A stretch of DNA of 64,000 nt from Brevundimonas vitisensis. Lineage in GTDB: Bacteria > Pseudomonadota > Alphaproteobacteria > Caulobacterales > Caulobacteraceae. The stretch is taken from the NCBI RefSeq assembly GCF_016656965.1, contig NZ_CP067977.1:1574501-1638500 (forward strand). The letters are read 5' to 3'. The position numbers and the translations under genes are program-made. This document shows positions 16,858-25,103 of the stretch, piece after piece; positions within the stretch are counted from its first letter, which is position 1, and each line of letters starts with the position of its first letter. A model generated the notes under the pieces. The model did not search any database and had not been told where the DNA came from. It worked only from the letters and a program-made list of their open reading frames with translations.

Positions 16858-19386
16858 ATGTCCGACCGATCCGCAGGTCTGGCCCCCTCGCGCGTCGTCG
16901 CGGTCCTGGGGCCCACCAACACCGGCAAGACCCATCTGGCGGTCGAGCGGATGCTGGGCCACGCCTCGGGCATGATCGGCCTGCCGCTGCGTCTGCTGGC
17001 CCGCGAGATCTATGAGCGGATCGTCACCCGGCGCGGGGCCAATGCCGTCGCCCTGATCACGGGCGAGGAAAAGATCGTCCCTCCGCGCGCCCACTATTTC
17101 GTCTGCACGGTCGAAGCCATGCCGCTGGAGCGGTCGGTCGAGTTCCTGGCGGTGGACGAGATACAGCTGGTCGCCGACCCTGCGCGTGGTCATGTCTTCA
17201 CCCAGCGGATGCTGCATGCCCGGGGCCGGTCCGAAACCATGTTCCTGGGGGCCGGAACCATGGCCCCGCTGATGCGGTCCCTGATCCCTGATCTGGAGAT
17301 CGTCACCCGCGAGCGGCTGTCCACCCTGTCCTATGCCGGGTCCAAGAAGCTGACCCGCCTGCCCCGGCGCAGCGCCATCGTCGCCTTCAGCACCGACCAG
17401 GTCTATGCCATCGCCGAGCTGATCCGCCGCCAGAGGGGCGGGGCCGCCGTCGTCATGGGCAGCCTGTCCCCCCGGACCCGCAATGCTCAGGTCGCCCTGT
17501 TCCAGTCGGGCGAGGTCGACTTCCTGGTGGCCACCGACGCCATCGGCATGGGGCTGAACATGGACGTCGACCATGTCGCCTTCGCGGGCCTGCGAAAGTT
17601 CGACGGTCGCCGCACGCGCTGGCTGCATGCCCATGAGATTGGCCAGATCGCCGGACGGGCGGGCCGCCACCTGCGCGACGGCACCTTCGGCGTCACCGGC
17701 GAGACCGAGGAACTGGACCCGGACCTGGTCGAACAGGTAGTCGAGCATCGCTTCGATCCCGTCGAGGCCGCCGAGTGGCGCAACGGCCGGCTGGATTTCG
17801 ACAGCCTGCCCGACCTGTTGCGATCCCTGGTCGCCCTGCCTCAGCGGCGCGGCCTCAGCCTGTCGGAACAGGCCCTGGACGAGACCCTGCTGCGCCGCCT
17901 GATGACCGACGAGGACATCCAGAAGGTCGGCCGCTCGCGCGGTGGCCTGATGCGTCTGTGGGAGGCTTGCCAGTTGCCCGATTTCGAAAAGACCACGCTG
18001 GACGAGCATGCCCGCCTGGCCAAGTCGATCTTTCAGGCCCTGACCGGCCCGACCGGTCGGCTGGAGGAGGACTGGATCGCTCCCCGGTTCCAGGCCCTGG
18101 ACCGCGAGGACGGTCAGATCGACCAGTTGTCGGCCCGTCTGTCGGGTGTCCGCACCCTGTCCTATGTCGCCAACCGCCCCGACTGGCTGCGCGGTGCCAA
18201 GGAATGGCGTGAACGGACGCGCGTTCTGGAGGATCGGCTGTCCGACGTCCTGCACGAACGGTTGACCGCCCGCTTCGTCGATCGCCGCACCACCGCTCTG
18301 TTGCGGTCGCTGAACGATAGCGTCGGACCCCTGGCCGATGTGTCCGCAGACGGGGCCGTGCATGTGGACGGCGAGGCGGTCGGCCGCCTGGACGGCGTCC
18401 ACTTCCGGCCCGAGACGGGCGGCAGCGCCTTGGCAGATCGCACGCTGAAAACCGCCGCCCTGCGTGCCGTGGGGCCCGAGATCACCCGCCGTCTGGGCCG
18501 TCTGGCCGCCGACGACGACAGCCAGTTTTCCGTCACCCCGACCGGCGACGTGCTGTGGCGCGGCGACCTGGCCGCCCGCATCACCGGGCCCGAGCCCTTC
18601 GCGCCCCGCGTCCGGCTGATCGGAGACCTGGGCCCGCAGGCCGCGCGCGAGCGGGCCCAGCGCCGGATCGAGGCCTGGCTGGCGGCGGAGGCGGGCCGGG
18701 CCCTGCGCGACCTGCGGCGGCTGAAGCAGGCGGTCGAAACCGGCAGTCTGAAGGGTCTGCCGCGCGGTATCGCCTTTCGCCTGATCGAGGCCGGCGGGCT
18801 GATCGATCGGCGGGACGTCGCCCGCGATCTGGCCGCCCTCAGCCAGGTCGAGCGCCGCACCCTGCGCACCTTTGCCATCCGGGTCGGCACCCATTCGGTC
18901 TGGCTGCCCGGCCTGATGAAGCCCCGCGCCCGCGCCTTCGCCCTGGCGTTCACCGGCACCGCGCCGCTGGTGCCGTCATCCGCCGGCACCCTGATACCGA
19001 CGCCACCGGTCGTGCCCTCTGCGCGCGCTTTGTCGGCCATGGGCCTGCGTCACCTCGGCCCCTGGCTGGCCCCTGTCGAGGCGCTGGAAACCCTGGCCGA
19101 TCGCCGCACCGCCGCTGCCGCCGCCGAGCCCGGCCGCCCGCCCCGCCTGACGCCCGAAGACCTGGCTGCTCTCGGCTGGACCGAGGTTCAGGCTCGCCAG
19201 ATCACCCAGGCGCTGAAGACCGACCGCGCGCGCCAACCCGACAAGCCCGGCACCGCCCCCCGCCCCGTCAAGGACAGCCCCTTCGCCGCCCTTGCCGCCC
19301 TGACCGCCGAGGCCCCGGCCCGCAAGACCCAGCCTCGCAAACCCCCGCGGCGGCGCGCCAGACCCTCGTCCCGGCCCCCGGCCTAG
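16858..19386 (+). CDS. SUV3-like superfamily 2 RNA helicase
   Basis: 842 residues. Walker A is LGPTNTGKTHLA (residues ~17-28), Walker B-like VDEIQLV, motif V DAIGMGLNMD and motif VI QIAGRAGRH. This set matches the SUV3/MgpS group, the bacterial relatives of the mitochondrial degradosome helicase. The C-terminal ~200 residues are low in conserved motifs and end in a strongly basic tail (KPPRRRARPSSRP), probably RNA binding. In many alphaproteobacteria this gene directly precedes the S4-domain/fdxA/carD genes; here those begin at 29377. Its stop overlaps the convergent esterase by three bases. Confidence 0.85.
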   Translation: MSDRSAGLAPSRVVAVLGPTNTGKTHLAVERMLGHASGMIGLPLRLLAREIYERIVTRRGANAVALITGEEKIVPPRAHYFVCTVEAMPLERSVEFLAVDEIQLVADPARGHVFTQRMLHARGRSETMFLGAGTMAPLMRSLIPDLEIVTRERLSTLSYAGSKKLTRLPRRSAIVAFSTDQVYAIAELIRRQRGGAAVVMGSLSPRTRNAQVALFQSGEVDFLVATDAIGMGLNMDVDHVAFAGLRKFDGRRTRWLHAHEIGQIAGRAGRHLRDGTFGVTGETEELDPDLVEQVVEHRFDPVEAAEWRNGRLDFDSLPDLLRSLVALPQRRGLSLSEQALDETLLRRLMTDEDIQKVGRSRGGLMRLWEACQLPDFEKTTLDEHARLAKSIFQALTGPTGRLEEDWIAPRFQALDREDGQIDQLSARLSGVRTLSYVANRPDWLRGAKEWRERTRVLEDRLSDVLHERLTARFVDRRTTALLRSLNDSVGPLADVSADGAVHVDGEAVGRLDGVHFRPETGGSALADRTLKTAALRAVGPEITRRLGRLAADDDSQFSVTPTGDVLWRGDLAARITGPEPFAPRVRLIGDLGPQAARERAQRRIEAWLAAEAGRALRDLRRLKQAVETGSLKGLPRGIAFRLIEAGGLIDRRDVARDLAALSQVERRTLRTFAIRVGTHSVWLPGLMKPRARAFALAFTGTAPLVPSSAGTLIPTPPVVPSARALSAMGLRHLGPWLAPVEALETLADRRTAAAAAEPGRPPRLTPEDLAALGWTEVQARQITQALKTDRARQPDKPGTAPRPVKDSPFAALAALTAEAPARKTQPRKPPRRRARPSSRPPA

Positions 19387-20291
19387 CGAACCAGGAAATC
19401 GGCCAGCGAGGCCACATCCGTCGCGCAATGCCCGCCATACAGGGGCCGCCACTCAGTCCTTACTCCGCGTGTCGTCGCCCTCTGCGCAAGCAAGTGCGTC
19501 CCCTCATAGTTGCCATAGGCGTCATAAAGCCCGTTCGACAGATAGAGCTCGGGAGAGTCCGCCCCCGCCCGCTCGATCAGGGCCAGCGGCGAGATTCTGC
19601 GCCATTCCGCCTCGTCGGCCACATATCGGCGCGCCAGCATCCTGATGCCGAAGGCCGCTTTCGGATTGGCCCCCGTCCGCTCCACCGCCGCCCTCATGCT
19701 GGCCAGCGAGCCGAAGGGCGAGTCGGCATAGACCCCTGGGCACAGGGCGGCGACCTTCTGAAACGCCGCCGGTTCCGACAGGCCCGCGATCAGGACGTTC
19801 AGTCCGCCCATGGATTCGCCCATCAACAGGCGGCGGCGCGGCGCACCGGTTCGGGCCTCGATCTCAGACAGGCGACCCATCAGGTCTTCCAGCAGACCAC
19901 TCTCGGCCCGCTGACCCTTCGGCGTCAGCAGCCAGATCGGCCCATAGGACAGGGTCACCACCGTCGGCGGCACGGCTCCGCGCGCCTGCCACTGCGCCTG
20001 AACCATGGCCGTCAGATAGGTGTCGTCGTTCCAGATCGTCTCCTCAAGACCGCGCCCATGCAGGTGATACAGGACGTCGCCATTGGTTCCCTGACGGGCC
20101 CGATAGATGCAGTAGCGAAGCGCCCCCGACGTGCCACAGGTCTGACCGGCCGGATCGAACCGGACCGCCTGACTGCCCCAAGGCCGCGTCAGTTCCGTCC
20201 AGCCCCAGTTGACCAGACCCAGCAGAACCAGCCCCGCAATCCCCCAGGCCACCACCGGCCTGCGCAACAGGCGGATCAAACGTGCGGACAT
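19383..20291 (-). CDS. Membrane-anchored or exported esterase-like alpha/beta hydrolase
   Basis: 302 residues. An N-terminal TM or uncleaved signal (VVAWGIAGLVLLGLVNWGW, residues ~13-31) is followed by an esterase D/feruloyl-esterase-like fold. The nucleophile motif GESMGGLN is intact and a late YGGHCATD supplies the His. Two Cys pairs (TCGTSGALRYC early) suggest a periplasmic disulfide-bonded enzyme. It is divergent from padR and shares a symmetrical promoter-operator region with it, so it is a likely PadR target. Substrate unknown. It ends inside the helicase stop codon. Confidence 0.7.
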   Translation of the reverse strand: MSARLIRLLRRPVVAWGIAGLVLLGLVNWGWTELTRPWGSQAVRFDPAGQTCGTSGALRYCIYRARQGTNGDVLYHLHGRGLEETIWNDDTYLTAMVQAQWQARGAVPPTVVTLSYGPIWLLTPKGQRAESGLLEDLMGRLSEIEARTGAPRRRLLMGESMGGLNVLIAGLSEPAAFQKVAALCPGVYADSPFGSLASMRAAVERTGANPKAAFGIRMLARRYVADEAEWRRISPLALIERAGADSPELYLSNGLYDAYGNYEGTHLLAQRATTRGVRTEWRPLYGGHCATDVASLADFLVR

Positions 20292-20348
20292 CGGTCGGCT
20301 CCCTCAGGTCCAGCGGCCGACGCCTCGACCCTTGAAGGATAACTCTAC

Positions 20349-20401
20349 CTATATAGATTTTACGTCAAGGCCGGCGCTTGACTTTAAATCGATCTATATA
20401 G
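20349..20401. promoter_or_regulatory. Symmetrical divergent promoter/operator of the esterase and padR genes
   Basis: Two copies of the palindrome CTATATAG (20349-20356 and 20394-20401) sit in the outer arms of a 53-base imperfect inverted repeat. Each arm holds an outward-facing TTGAC -35 box: TTGACT at 20378 on plus and TTGACG ending at 20363 on minus. Both are followed after 15 bases by TAGAAT (plus) or TAGAGT (minus). The plus -10 box ends 8 bases before the padR ATG, implying a leaderless or nearly leaderless padR transcript. It is a natural binding site for the PadR dimer. Confidence 0.55.
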
Positions 20402-20411
20402 AATTAAGTGC

Positions 20412-20714
20412 ATGACCCGCGCCCGCGCCCTGTCGCCCGCTGCCCGGTCCGTCCTGTCCCTGCTGGCAGAGGCGGGGGCCGAATGGTCGCACGGCTATGA
20501 CCTGTGCCGCCGGGCAGGGGTGAAGTCCGGTACTCTCTATCCCCTACTCATCCGCCTGGAGCAGCAGAAGCATCTGGAGGCCCAGTGGCTGCCGCCAGAG
20601 CCTGGCCGCCCGCCGCGCCATGTCTATCGGCTGACCGCCCTGGGGCACCGCCTGGCAGCGGACAATCCGCCTCTCGCCGCGCCCTCGACCCGGCCCGTCG
20701 CGCGGCCCGCATGA
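20412..20714 (+). CDS. PadR-family transcriptional regulator
   Basis: 100 residues. The winged-helix segment has the PadR hallmark GYDLCRRAGVKSGTLYPLLIRLEQQKHLEAQW and the wing GRPPRHVYRLTALG. It is a short PadR without the C-terminal dimerisation helix domain of the longer group. PadR proteins commonly repress their own operon, often paired with a membrane protein gene, as here: the next gene overlaps by ATGA. The inverted repeat immediately upstream is the likely operator. No SD is visible, consistent with a leaderless message. Confidence 0.85.
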   Translation: MTRARALSPAARSVLSLLAEAGAEWSHGYDLCRRAGVKSGTLYPLLIRLEQQKHLEAQWLPPEPGRPPRHVYRLTALGHRLAADNPPLAAPSTRPVARPA

Positions 20715-21982
20715 CGACCGCCGAGCGGATCGTCCGGTTCGCCTGCCGCCTCCTGCCCCCCGATCTGCACGACTGGGGCGAGGCCATGGCCCAGGAGGCT
20801 GCCGCCATCGACCGGCCTGTCCCCCGCCTCGCCTTTGCCCTCGGTTGCGTCACCTGGGTCCTGCGCCACAGCCTGGGCTACAGCCTGGGCCAGGCTCTCA
20901 GCTCGGCCCTCACGCCAACCGGCATCGACCCCGCCCCGTCTGCCACGCGGAGAGCCATCTGGGGGGTTCGAGGGGCAGCCCTGACCTGCGCCATCGCCGC
21001 GACGGGCCTGGGACTGGTCTTCCTGGCCCAGGCCGGGGCCCCACCCCCCTATCTGATCTTCAACCTCGCCGCCCTGATCGCCGGACTGATCGTCGTCCTG
21101 CCCTTCCGGGCGCGAGACCCTGTCACCCGCCCCTTCGTCGGCGTCATCGCCGTGGCGGTGGGCCTGATCCTGATCCTGACAGCCCTGCTGGGTCCGGAGG
21201 TATCGGGTGCCCGCCGCTGGTTATTTCTGGGTGGCGTGGGCGTACAGCCCGCCCTGATCGGCCTGCCCTTCCTGCTGGTCGCCTTCGCGCGATCCAGAGA
21301 CCTGCTGACGACCGCCGGCCTTATCCTTGCGGCGACGGCCCTGGCCCTCCAGCCGGATCGCACCATGGCGGGCACGATGGTCGTGGGCGTCGCCACCGTG
21401 ACGGCACTCCAGCGCGACCGCCCGTCCTGGCTGCTGCTGGCCGCCGCCCTGGCGGCGTTTGCAGCAACCCTGACCCAGCCGGCCGCCTTCACCGCCACCC
21501 CCTTCGTGGACGATGTGTTCCGCACCGCCGCCGCCACCGCTCCGATCGCAGCACTGGCCGTCTGGGGCGGCACCGCGGTTCTGCTGCTCCCCGCCCTGAT
21601 GGGTCTGAGACAGCGGCCCGGCAACGCCACCGCCCACGCCGTCTTCGGCACGACTTGGCTGGCCCTCATCACAGCGGCCCTGCTGGGCGACCACCCCGCC
21701 CCCGTCGTCGCCTATGGCGGCAGCGCCATCGTCGGCTACCTCTGGTCCACCTTGGCCCTCCCGGTGCCTATGCTGGCAGGGCAGACGGCACCCGCAGAAC
21801 CGGGCCGTGACACCGCCACATCGGACACGGATCAGAAGCTGGCGAAGACGCTCGCGACGACCGCTCCCTTGTCGGCGTCGCTGTCGACCCATTCGACGCC
21901 GACAGTCGCCGCGCCCAAGGGCAGAAAGCCGCCCAGTCGCCAGTCGGTCTTGCCATCCGGTGCCCAGGCCCCGTCCTCATAG
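20711..21982 (+). CDS. Polytopic membrane protein with SEDS (FtsW/RodA)-like segment, PadR-coupled
   Basis: 423 residues. Residues 1-70 form a small soluble prefix domain (RLLPPDLHDWGEAMAQE and FALGCVTWVL) seen in several PadR-linked membrane proteins. Then come about nine hydrophobic helices. Inside these, GARRWLFLGGVGVQP followed ~45 residues later by ALQPDRTMAGT resembles the GARRW.xLG..QP and QPDxGT signatures of FtsW/RodA glycosyltransferases. It is much shorter than a true SEDS protein and I see no full extracellular catalytic loop, so function is unknown. The ATG overlaps the padR stop. The last ~50 residues are hydrophilic and overlap the convergent porin gene by 151 bases. Confidence 0.6.
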   Translation: MTTAERIVRFACRLLPPDLHDWGEAMAQEAAAIDRPVPRLAFALGCVTWVLRHSLGYSLGQALSSALTPTGIDPAPSATRRAIWGVRGAALTCAIAATGLGLVFLAQAGAPPPYLIFNLAALIAGLIVVLPFRARDPVTRPFVGVIAVAVGLILILTALLGPEVSGARRWLFLGGVGVQPALIGLPFLLVAFARSRDLLTTAGLILAATALALQPDRTMAGTMVVGVATVTALQRDRPSWLLLAAALAAFAATLTQPAAFTATPFVDDVFRTAAATAPIAALAVWGGTAVLLLPALMGLRQRPGNATAHAVFGTTWLALITAALLGDHPAPVVAYGGSAIVGYLWSTLALPVPMLAGQTAPAEPGRDTATSDTDQKLAKTLATTAPLSASLSTHSTPTVAAPKGRKPPSRQSVLPSGAQAPSS

Positions 21983-22521
21983 CCGACCGCGGCCGTCAGG
22001 CTGATGGGCCAGTCCTCTGGCGCATAATCCAGGCCGGTCCAGACATAGCGATTGTCCTCGTGCCCAAGGGCCCCCTGCTCTGGCGCATAGGACACGCCCA
22101 GGGTCGCCGTCGCCGCGCCGAACGTCCGGCTGGTCTGGATCGGCACCTCGACATAGTCGACGTCCTCGCCCCCCGGATAGCGATAGGCGGCCAGACCTGC
22201 GTCCCAGTCCAGCCCCAACCAGGCCCCCGCCCAGCCCAGCATCAGCGTCGTTTCCAGCGTCGAGCCCTCACCGTCGTCGCCGATGCCGTATTCTTCGATG
22301 CTCGACACATAGACGTCCGCATAGAAGCCGGACCCATGAGACAGGGTCGCCCCGGCCTGCACGGCCGGATCTCCGCCGGACAGGCTCAGACCGCGATAGC
22401 GGTAGTCGCTGACCACGCCCGCCGTCACCTCGACGCTCCAGTCGCCGCCTCCGTCCTGCGCCAATGCGACACCTGGCCCGAACAGGGCCATGGCCGCCAA
22501 CGTGAATGCAGAAGTTTTCAT
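21832..22521 (-). CDS. TorF-family putative porin
   Basis: 229 residues. The signal peptide (MKTSAFTLAAMALFGPGVALAQ) is followed by alternating beta-strand pattern with the family's VVSDYRYRGLSLSGGDPAVQAG start and repeated aromatic-ended strands (YVWTGLDY, WRLGGFLPL), ending in a terminal Phe as outer-membrane beta-barrels do. It is the Gcw_chp/TorF group, a putative outer-membrane channel of unknown substrate. The ATG at 22521 has a textbook AGGAGGA eight bases upstream; a longer reading to 22551 lacks one. It is divergent from the histidine kinase at 22634. Confidence 0.8.
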   Translation of the reverse strand: MKTSAFTLAAMALFGPGVALAQDGGGDWSVEVTAGVVSDYRYRGLSLSGGDPAVQAGATLSHGSGFYADVYVSSIEEYGIGDDGEGSTLETTLMLGWAGAWLGLDWDAGLAAYRYPGGEDVDYVEVPIQTSRTFGAATATLGVSYAPEQGALGHEDNRYVWTGLDYAPEDWPISLTAAVGYEDGAWAPDGKTDWRLGGFLPLGAATVGVEWVDSDADKGAVVASVFASF

Positions 22522-22633
22522 GAAGTCCTCCTCCTGGCACAGATGAAGCAATCAGGGTTAAGTTTTTCCGTCAGTATTCATCTATTAATCGTCGTGATGG
22601 ACGCTCGCTCGATAAGAGCCTTGGACGATTTAG

Positions 22634-24265
22634 ATGAACCCGGCAGGCCCAGCGCAAGAGCACGAGATGCGCCTGATGAAGGCGGGCGCTGCCGCTGTGT
22701 TGGCGGTCGTCTGCCTCGGCATGGCCATCGCCCTGTTGCTGGTCAGCCGCGCGATTGACGAAAGTGCGTTGAAGGACGAGCAGGCCCTGGTCGAACGCCG
22801 GATCGTCCGCAGCCTGGGGGCGATCAGCGAGGACATCACCTCGGCCAGTATCTGGAACGATGCCGTCATCGCCATCGAGGGCGGCGACATGGAATGGTTG
22901 CAGGTCAATTTCGGCGACTACTACGCCGACTATATGGACCACTCCGTCACCCTGGTTTTCGATGCGGACGACCGGCTGCTGCTCGCGTCGCGCGACAGCG
23001 AGCGAGTCGGGGCCGACAGCGAGGCCGCCCTGATCGCGGCAACCCAGTCCATGCGGGCCGAGGTGTTCCGGCAGTCCCGTGATCCCCGGCGCCGACAGGC
23101 CATCGGCTTTGAGGCCGTCGCCACCCGATCGGGCATCGTGCGCGCCGATGACACCCTCTATCTGGTCGCAGTCGCCACGATCGTCCCGGAACAGGAAGAT
23201 CCGGTCGCCCGGCCGTCGCGGGACGCCCTGGTCGTCTCGACCAAACCGATCCAGGCCCTGACCACATCCATGGCCGACGACCTGGGCCTGCGTGACGCCC
23301 GCCTTACCGCCCCCGAGGCCCCCCATCTGTCGCTGCTGCGTGCCAATGACGGCACGCCCATCGCCGGCCTGTCCTGGACACCGGCCCGGCCGGGACAGCA
23401 TGTGCTGATGACGCTGGTGCCGGTTTTTGCGGGCCTGCTGCTGGCCTTCCTGATCGCAGGGGCCCTGATGTGGCGGCGCATTGCCGCCAACGTCCAGCGA
23501 CTGAGCGCCAGCGAGCAGGCGCTCAGCGAGGCGCTGAAGGCGGCCGACACGGCCAATGTCGTCAAGTCACGCTTCCTGGCCAATATGAGCCACGAACTGC
23601 GCACCCCGCTGAACGGCGTGCTGGGCATGTCGGAAATCGTGCTGATGAGTGACCTGACCGAGCCGCAACGCGCCCAGGTCGGCGTTATCAAACAGTCCGG
23701 CGAACATTTGCTCGGCATGATCGAACGCCTTCTGGAAATGGCCCATATCGACAGCGCCCTGTCGGAGGCGGAGACTAAGCCCTTCGATCCTGCTGCGGTT
23801 CTGTCCCAGGTGGCGGCGGGTCTGCGGGACAAGGCCGTCGCCAAGAAGCTGTCCGTGGTCGAGGCGTATCAGCCGATCGGCCTGTTCCTCGGGGACGAAA
23901 GGCGGCTGTCAAAGGTGCTGCACGCCGTGATCGACAATGCGATCCAGTTCACGCGCCGCGGCTCGGTCCGCCTGGACCTGGCCAGTTCCGCCGAAGGACT
24001 GGTCTTTACCGTGACCGATACCGGGGTGGGGATGACGCCCGAAACCCGGTCGCGCCTGTTCACGCCGTTCAGCCAGGGCGACGATTCCGCAACCCGATCG
24101 GTGGATGGCGTAGGCCTGAGCCTGGCCCTGGCCGATCGCCTGGTGGCCTCCATGGGCGGCACGATCGAATACGACACCCGCGAGGGCCTGGGCACGACCT
24201 TCCGGATCACAGTCCCCGCGCGCGTCGCTCGGGCAGAGACTGCGGACACCCCTCCCTCGGCCTGA
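22634..24265 (+). CDS. Membrane sensor histidine kinase with CHASE4-like periplasmic domain
   Basis: 543 residues. TM1 at ~17-38, then a ~215-residue periplasmic part containing SIWNDAVIAIEGGDMEWLQVNF, characteristic of CHASE4. TM2 is at ~258-280, a short coiled linker follows, and the H-box FLANMSHELRTPLNGVLGMSE places the phosphorylated His at H320. The ATPase domain has VIDNAIQFT (N), DTGVGM (G1) and DGVGLSLALA (G2). No receiver domain and no response-regulator gene lie nearby, so its partner is elsewhere. It sits divergent to the TorF porin, which may be its target. Confidence 0.87.
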   Translation: MNPAGPAQEHEMRLMKAGAAAVLAVVCLGMAIALLLVSRAIDESALKDEQALVERRIVRSLGAISEDITSASIWNDAVIAIEGGDMEWLQVNFGDYYADYMDHSVTLVFDADDRLLLASRDSERVGADSEAALIAATQSMRAEVFRQSRDPRRRQAIGFEAVATRSGIVRADDTLYLVAVATIVPEQEDPVARPSRDALVVSTKPIQALTTSMADDLGLRDARLTAPEAPHLSLLRANDGTPIAGLSWTPARPGQHVLMTLVPVFAGLLLAFLIAGALMWRRIAANVQRLSASEQALSEALKAADTANVVKSRFLANMSHELRTPLNGVLGMSEIVLMSDLTEPQRAQVGVIKQSGEHLLGMIERLLEMAHIDSALSEAETKPFDPAAVLSQVAAGLRDKAVAKKLSVVEAYQPIGLFLGDERRLSKVLHAVIDNAIQFTRRGSVRLDLASSAEGLVFTVTDTGVGMTPETRSRLFTPFSQGDDSATRSVDGVGLSLALADRLVASMGGTIEYDTREGLGTTFRITVPARVARAETADTPPSA

Positions 24266-24316
24266 CCCGAAGCGCACAGATCCGCGGGCGTCAGCCCCGC
24301 CCTTGCATCAGCCTAT

Positions 24317-24338
24317 TATTTCTGTTTTTCTGGAAATA
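24317..24338. promoter_or_regulatory. Candidate ArsR operator overlapping the arsR start
   Basis: The inverted repeat TATTTC-N10-GAAATA ends on the A of the arsR ATG, in an AT-rich stretch unlike the rest of the window. Position and symmetry fit an autoregulatory ArsR site, but it does not match a fixed consensus. Confidence 0.4.
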
Positions 24339-24673
24339 TGGAAACCGAGTCCGCTCTCCGCGCTTTGAGCGCGATGTCACAGGCGACGCGACTGGCCGCC
24401 TTGCGGGCCCTGATCTCGGCAGAGCCGGAGGGGTTGGCCGCAGGCGCATTGGCCCGGGACCTGGACGTTCCGGACAATACCATGTCTGCGCACCTGGCCC
24501 TGCTGTCCCGCGCGGGGCTGGTCACGTCGGAACGACGGGGCCGCTCCATCGTCTATCGCGCCAACATGGATCAGTTGCGGGCCCTGGTGCTGTTCATCGT
24601 GGCCGACTGCTGTGGCGGTCGGGCGGACCAATGCGCGCCCATCCTGGCCGAAATTCTGCCCTGCTGCCCCTGA
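24338..24673 (+). CDS. arsR: ArsR/SmtB-family arsenic-responsive repressor
   Basis: 111 residues with a winged helix (GALARDLDVPDNTMSAHLALLSRAGLVTSERRGRSIVYRAN). The usual alpha-3 metal site ELCVCDL is absent. The C-terminal tail instead carries a Cys pair and further Cys residues (DCCGGRADQC and PCCP), resembling ArsR proteins that bind As(III) through C-terminal cysteines. It heads a four-gene arsenic operon and should repress it until As(III) binds. An imperfect palindrome lies on its start codon. No clear ribosome binding site is visible. Confidence 0.88.
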   Translation: METESALRALSAMSQATRLAALRALISAEPEGLAAGALARDLDVPDNTMSAHLALLSRAGLVTSERRGRSIVYRANMDQLRALVLFIVADCCGGRADQCAPILAEILPCCP

Positions 24674-24680
24674 GGATCCC

Positions 24681-25103
24681 ATGGACATCGTCATCTACCA
24701 CAACCCGGCGTGCGGCACGTCGCGCAACACCCTGGCGCTGATCCGCCACCTTGGGATCGAGCCCCACGTCATCGAATATCTGAAGACCCCGCCGACGCGC
24801 GCCATGGTCGCCGAACTGGCCGCCCGAACCGGCCAGCCCTTGCGCGATCTTCTGCGCGAAAAGGGCACGCCCTATGCCGAACTCGGTCTGGATGACCCGG
24901 CCCTGAGCGACGATCAGCTTCTGGACGCCATTGCGGCCCATCCGATCCTGCTGAACCGTCCGCTGGTGGTTTCGCCGCTGGGGGTCCGGCTGTGCCGCCC
25001 ATCCGAAGCCGTTCTGGATCTGTTGCCGACCGAAGGCCTCAAGCCCTTCGTCAAGGAGGACGGTGAGGTCGTGGTCGACGAGACCGGTCGGCGGGTCCGC
25101 TGA
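24681..25103 (+). CDS. arsC: Arsenate reductase, glutaredoxin-linked ArsC
   Basis: 140 residues, the plasmid-R773 type. [12 protein letters not shown] at the N terminus gives the catalytic C11, and [17 protein letters not shown] carries the Arg that binds arsenate. It reduces As(V) to As(III) using glutathione and glutaredoxin, and gshA is present in this window. I chose the ATG at 24681 (seven bases after the arsR stop, TGAGGA upstream) rather than the frame opening at 24612, which overlaps arsR. Its stop shares a base with acr3 (TGATG). Confidence 0.93.
   Translation: MDIVIYHNPACGTSRNTLALIRHLGIEPHVIEYLKTPPTRAMVAELAARTGQPLRDLLREKGTPYAELGLDDPALSDDQLLDAIAAHPILLNRPLVVSPLGVRLCRPSEAVLDLLPTEGLKPFVKEDGEVVVDETGRRVR

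Noticed and set aside
16786-18894. 702-codon open frame antisense to the SUV3-like helicase
   Set aside because: Shadow of a GC-rich gene; sequence is low-complexity Gly/Gln/Arg/Asp with no recognisable domain.
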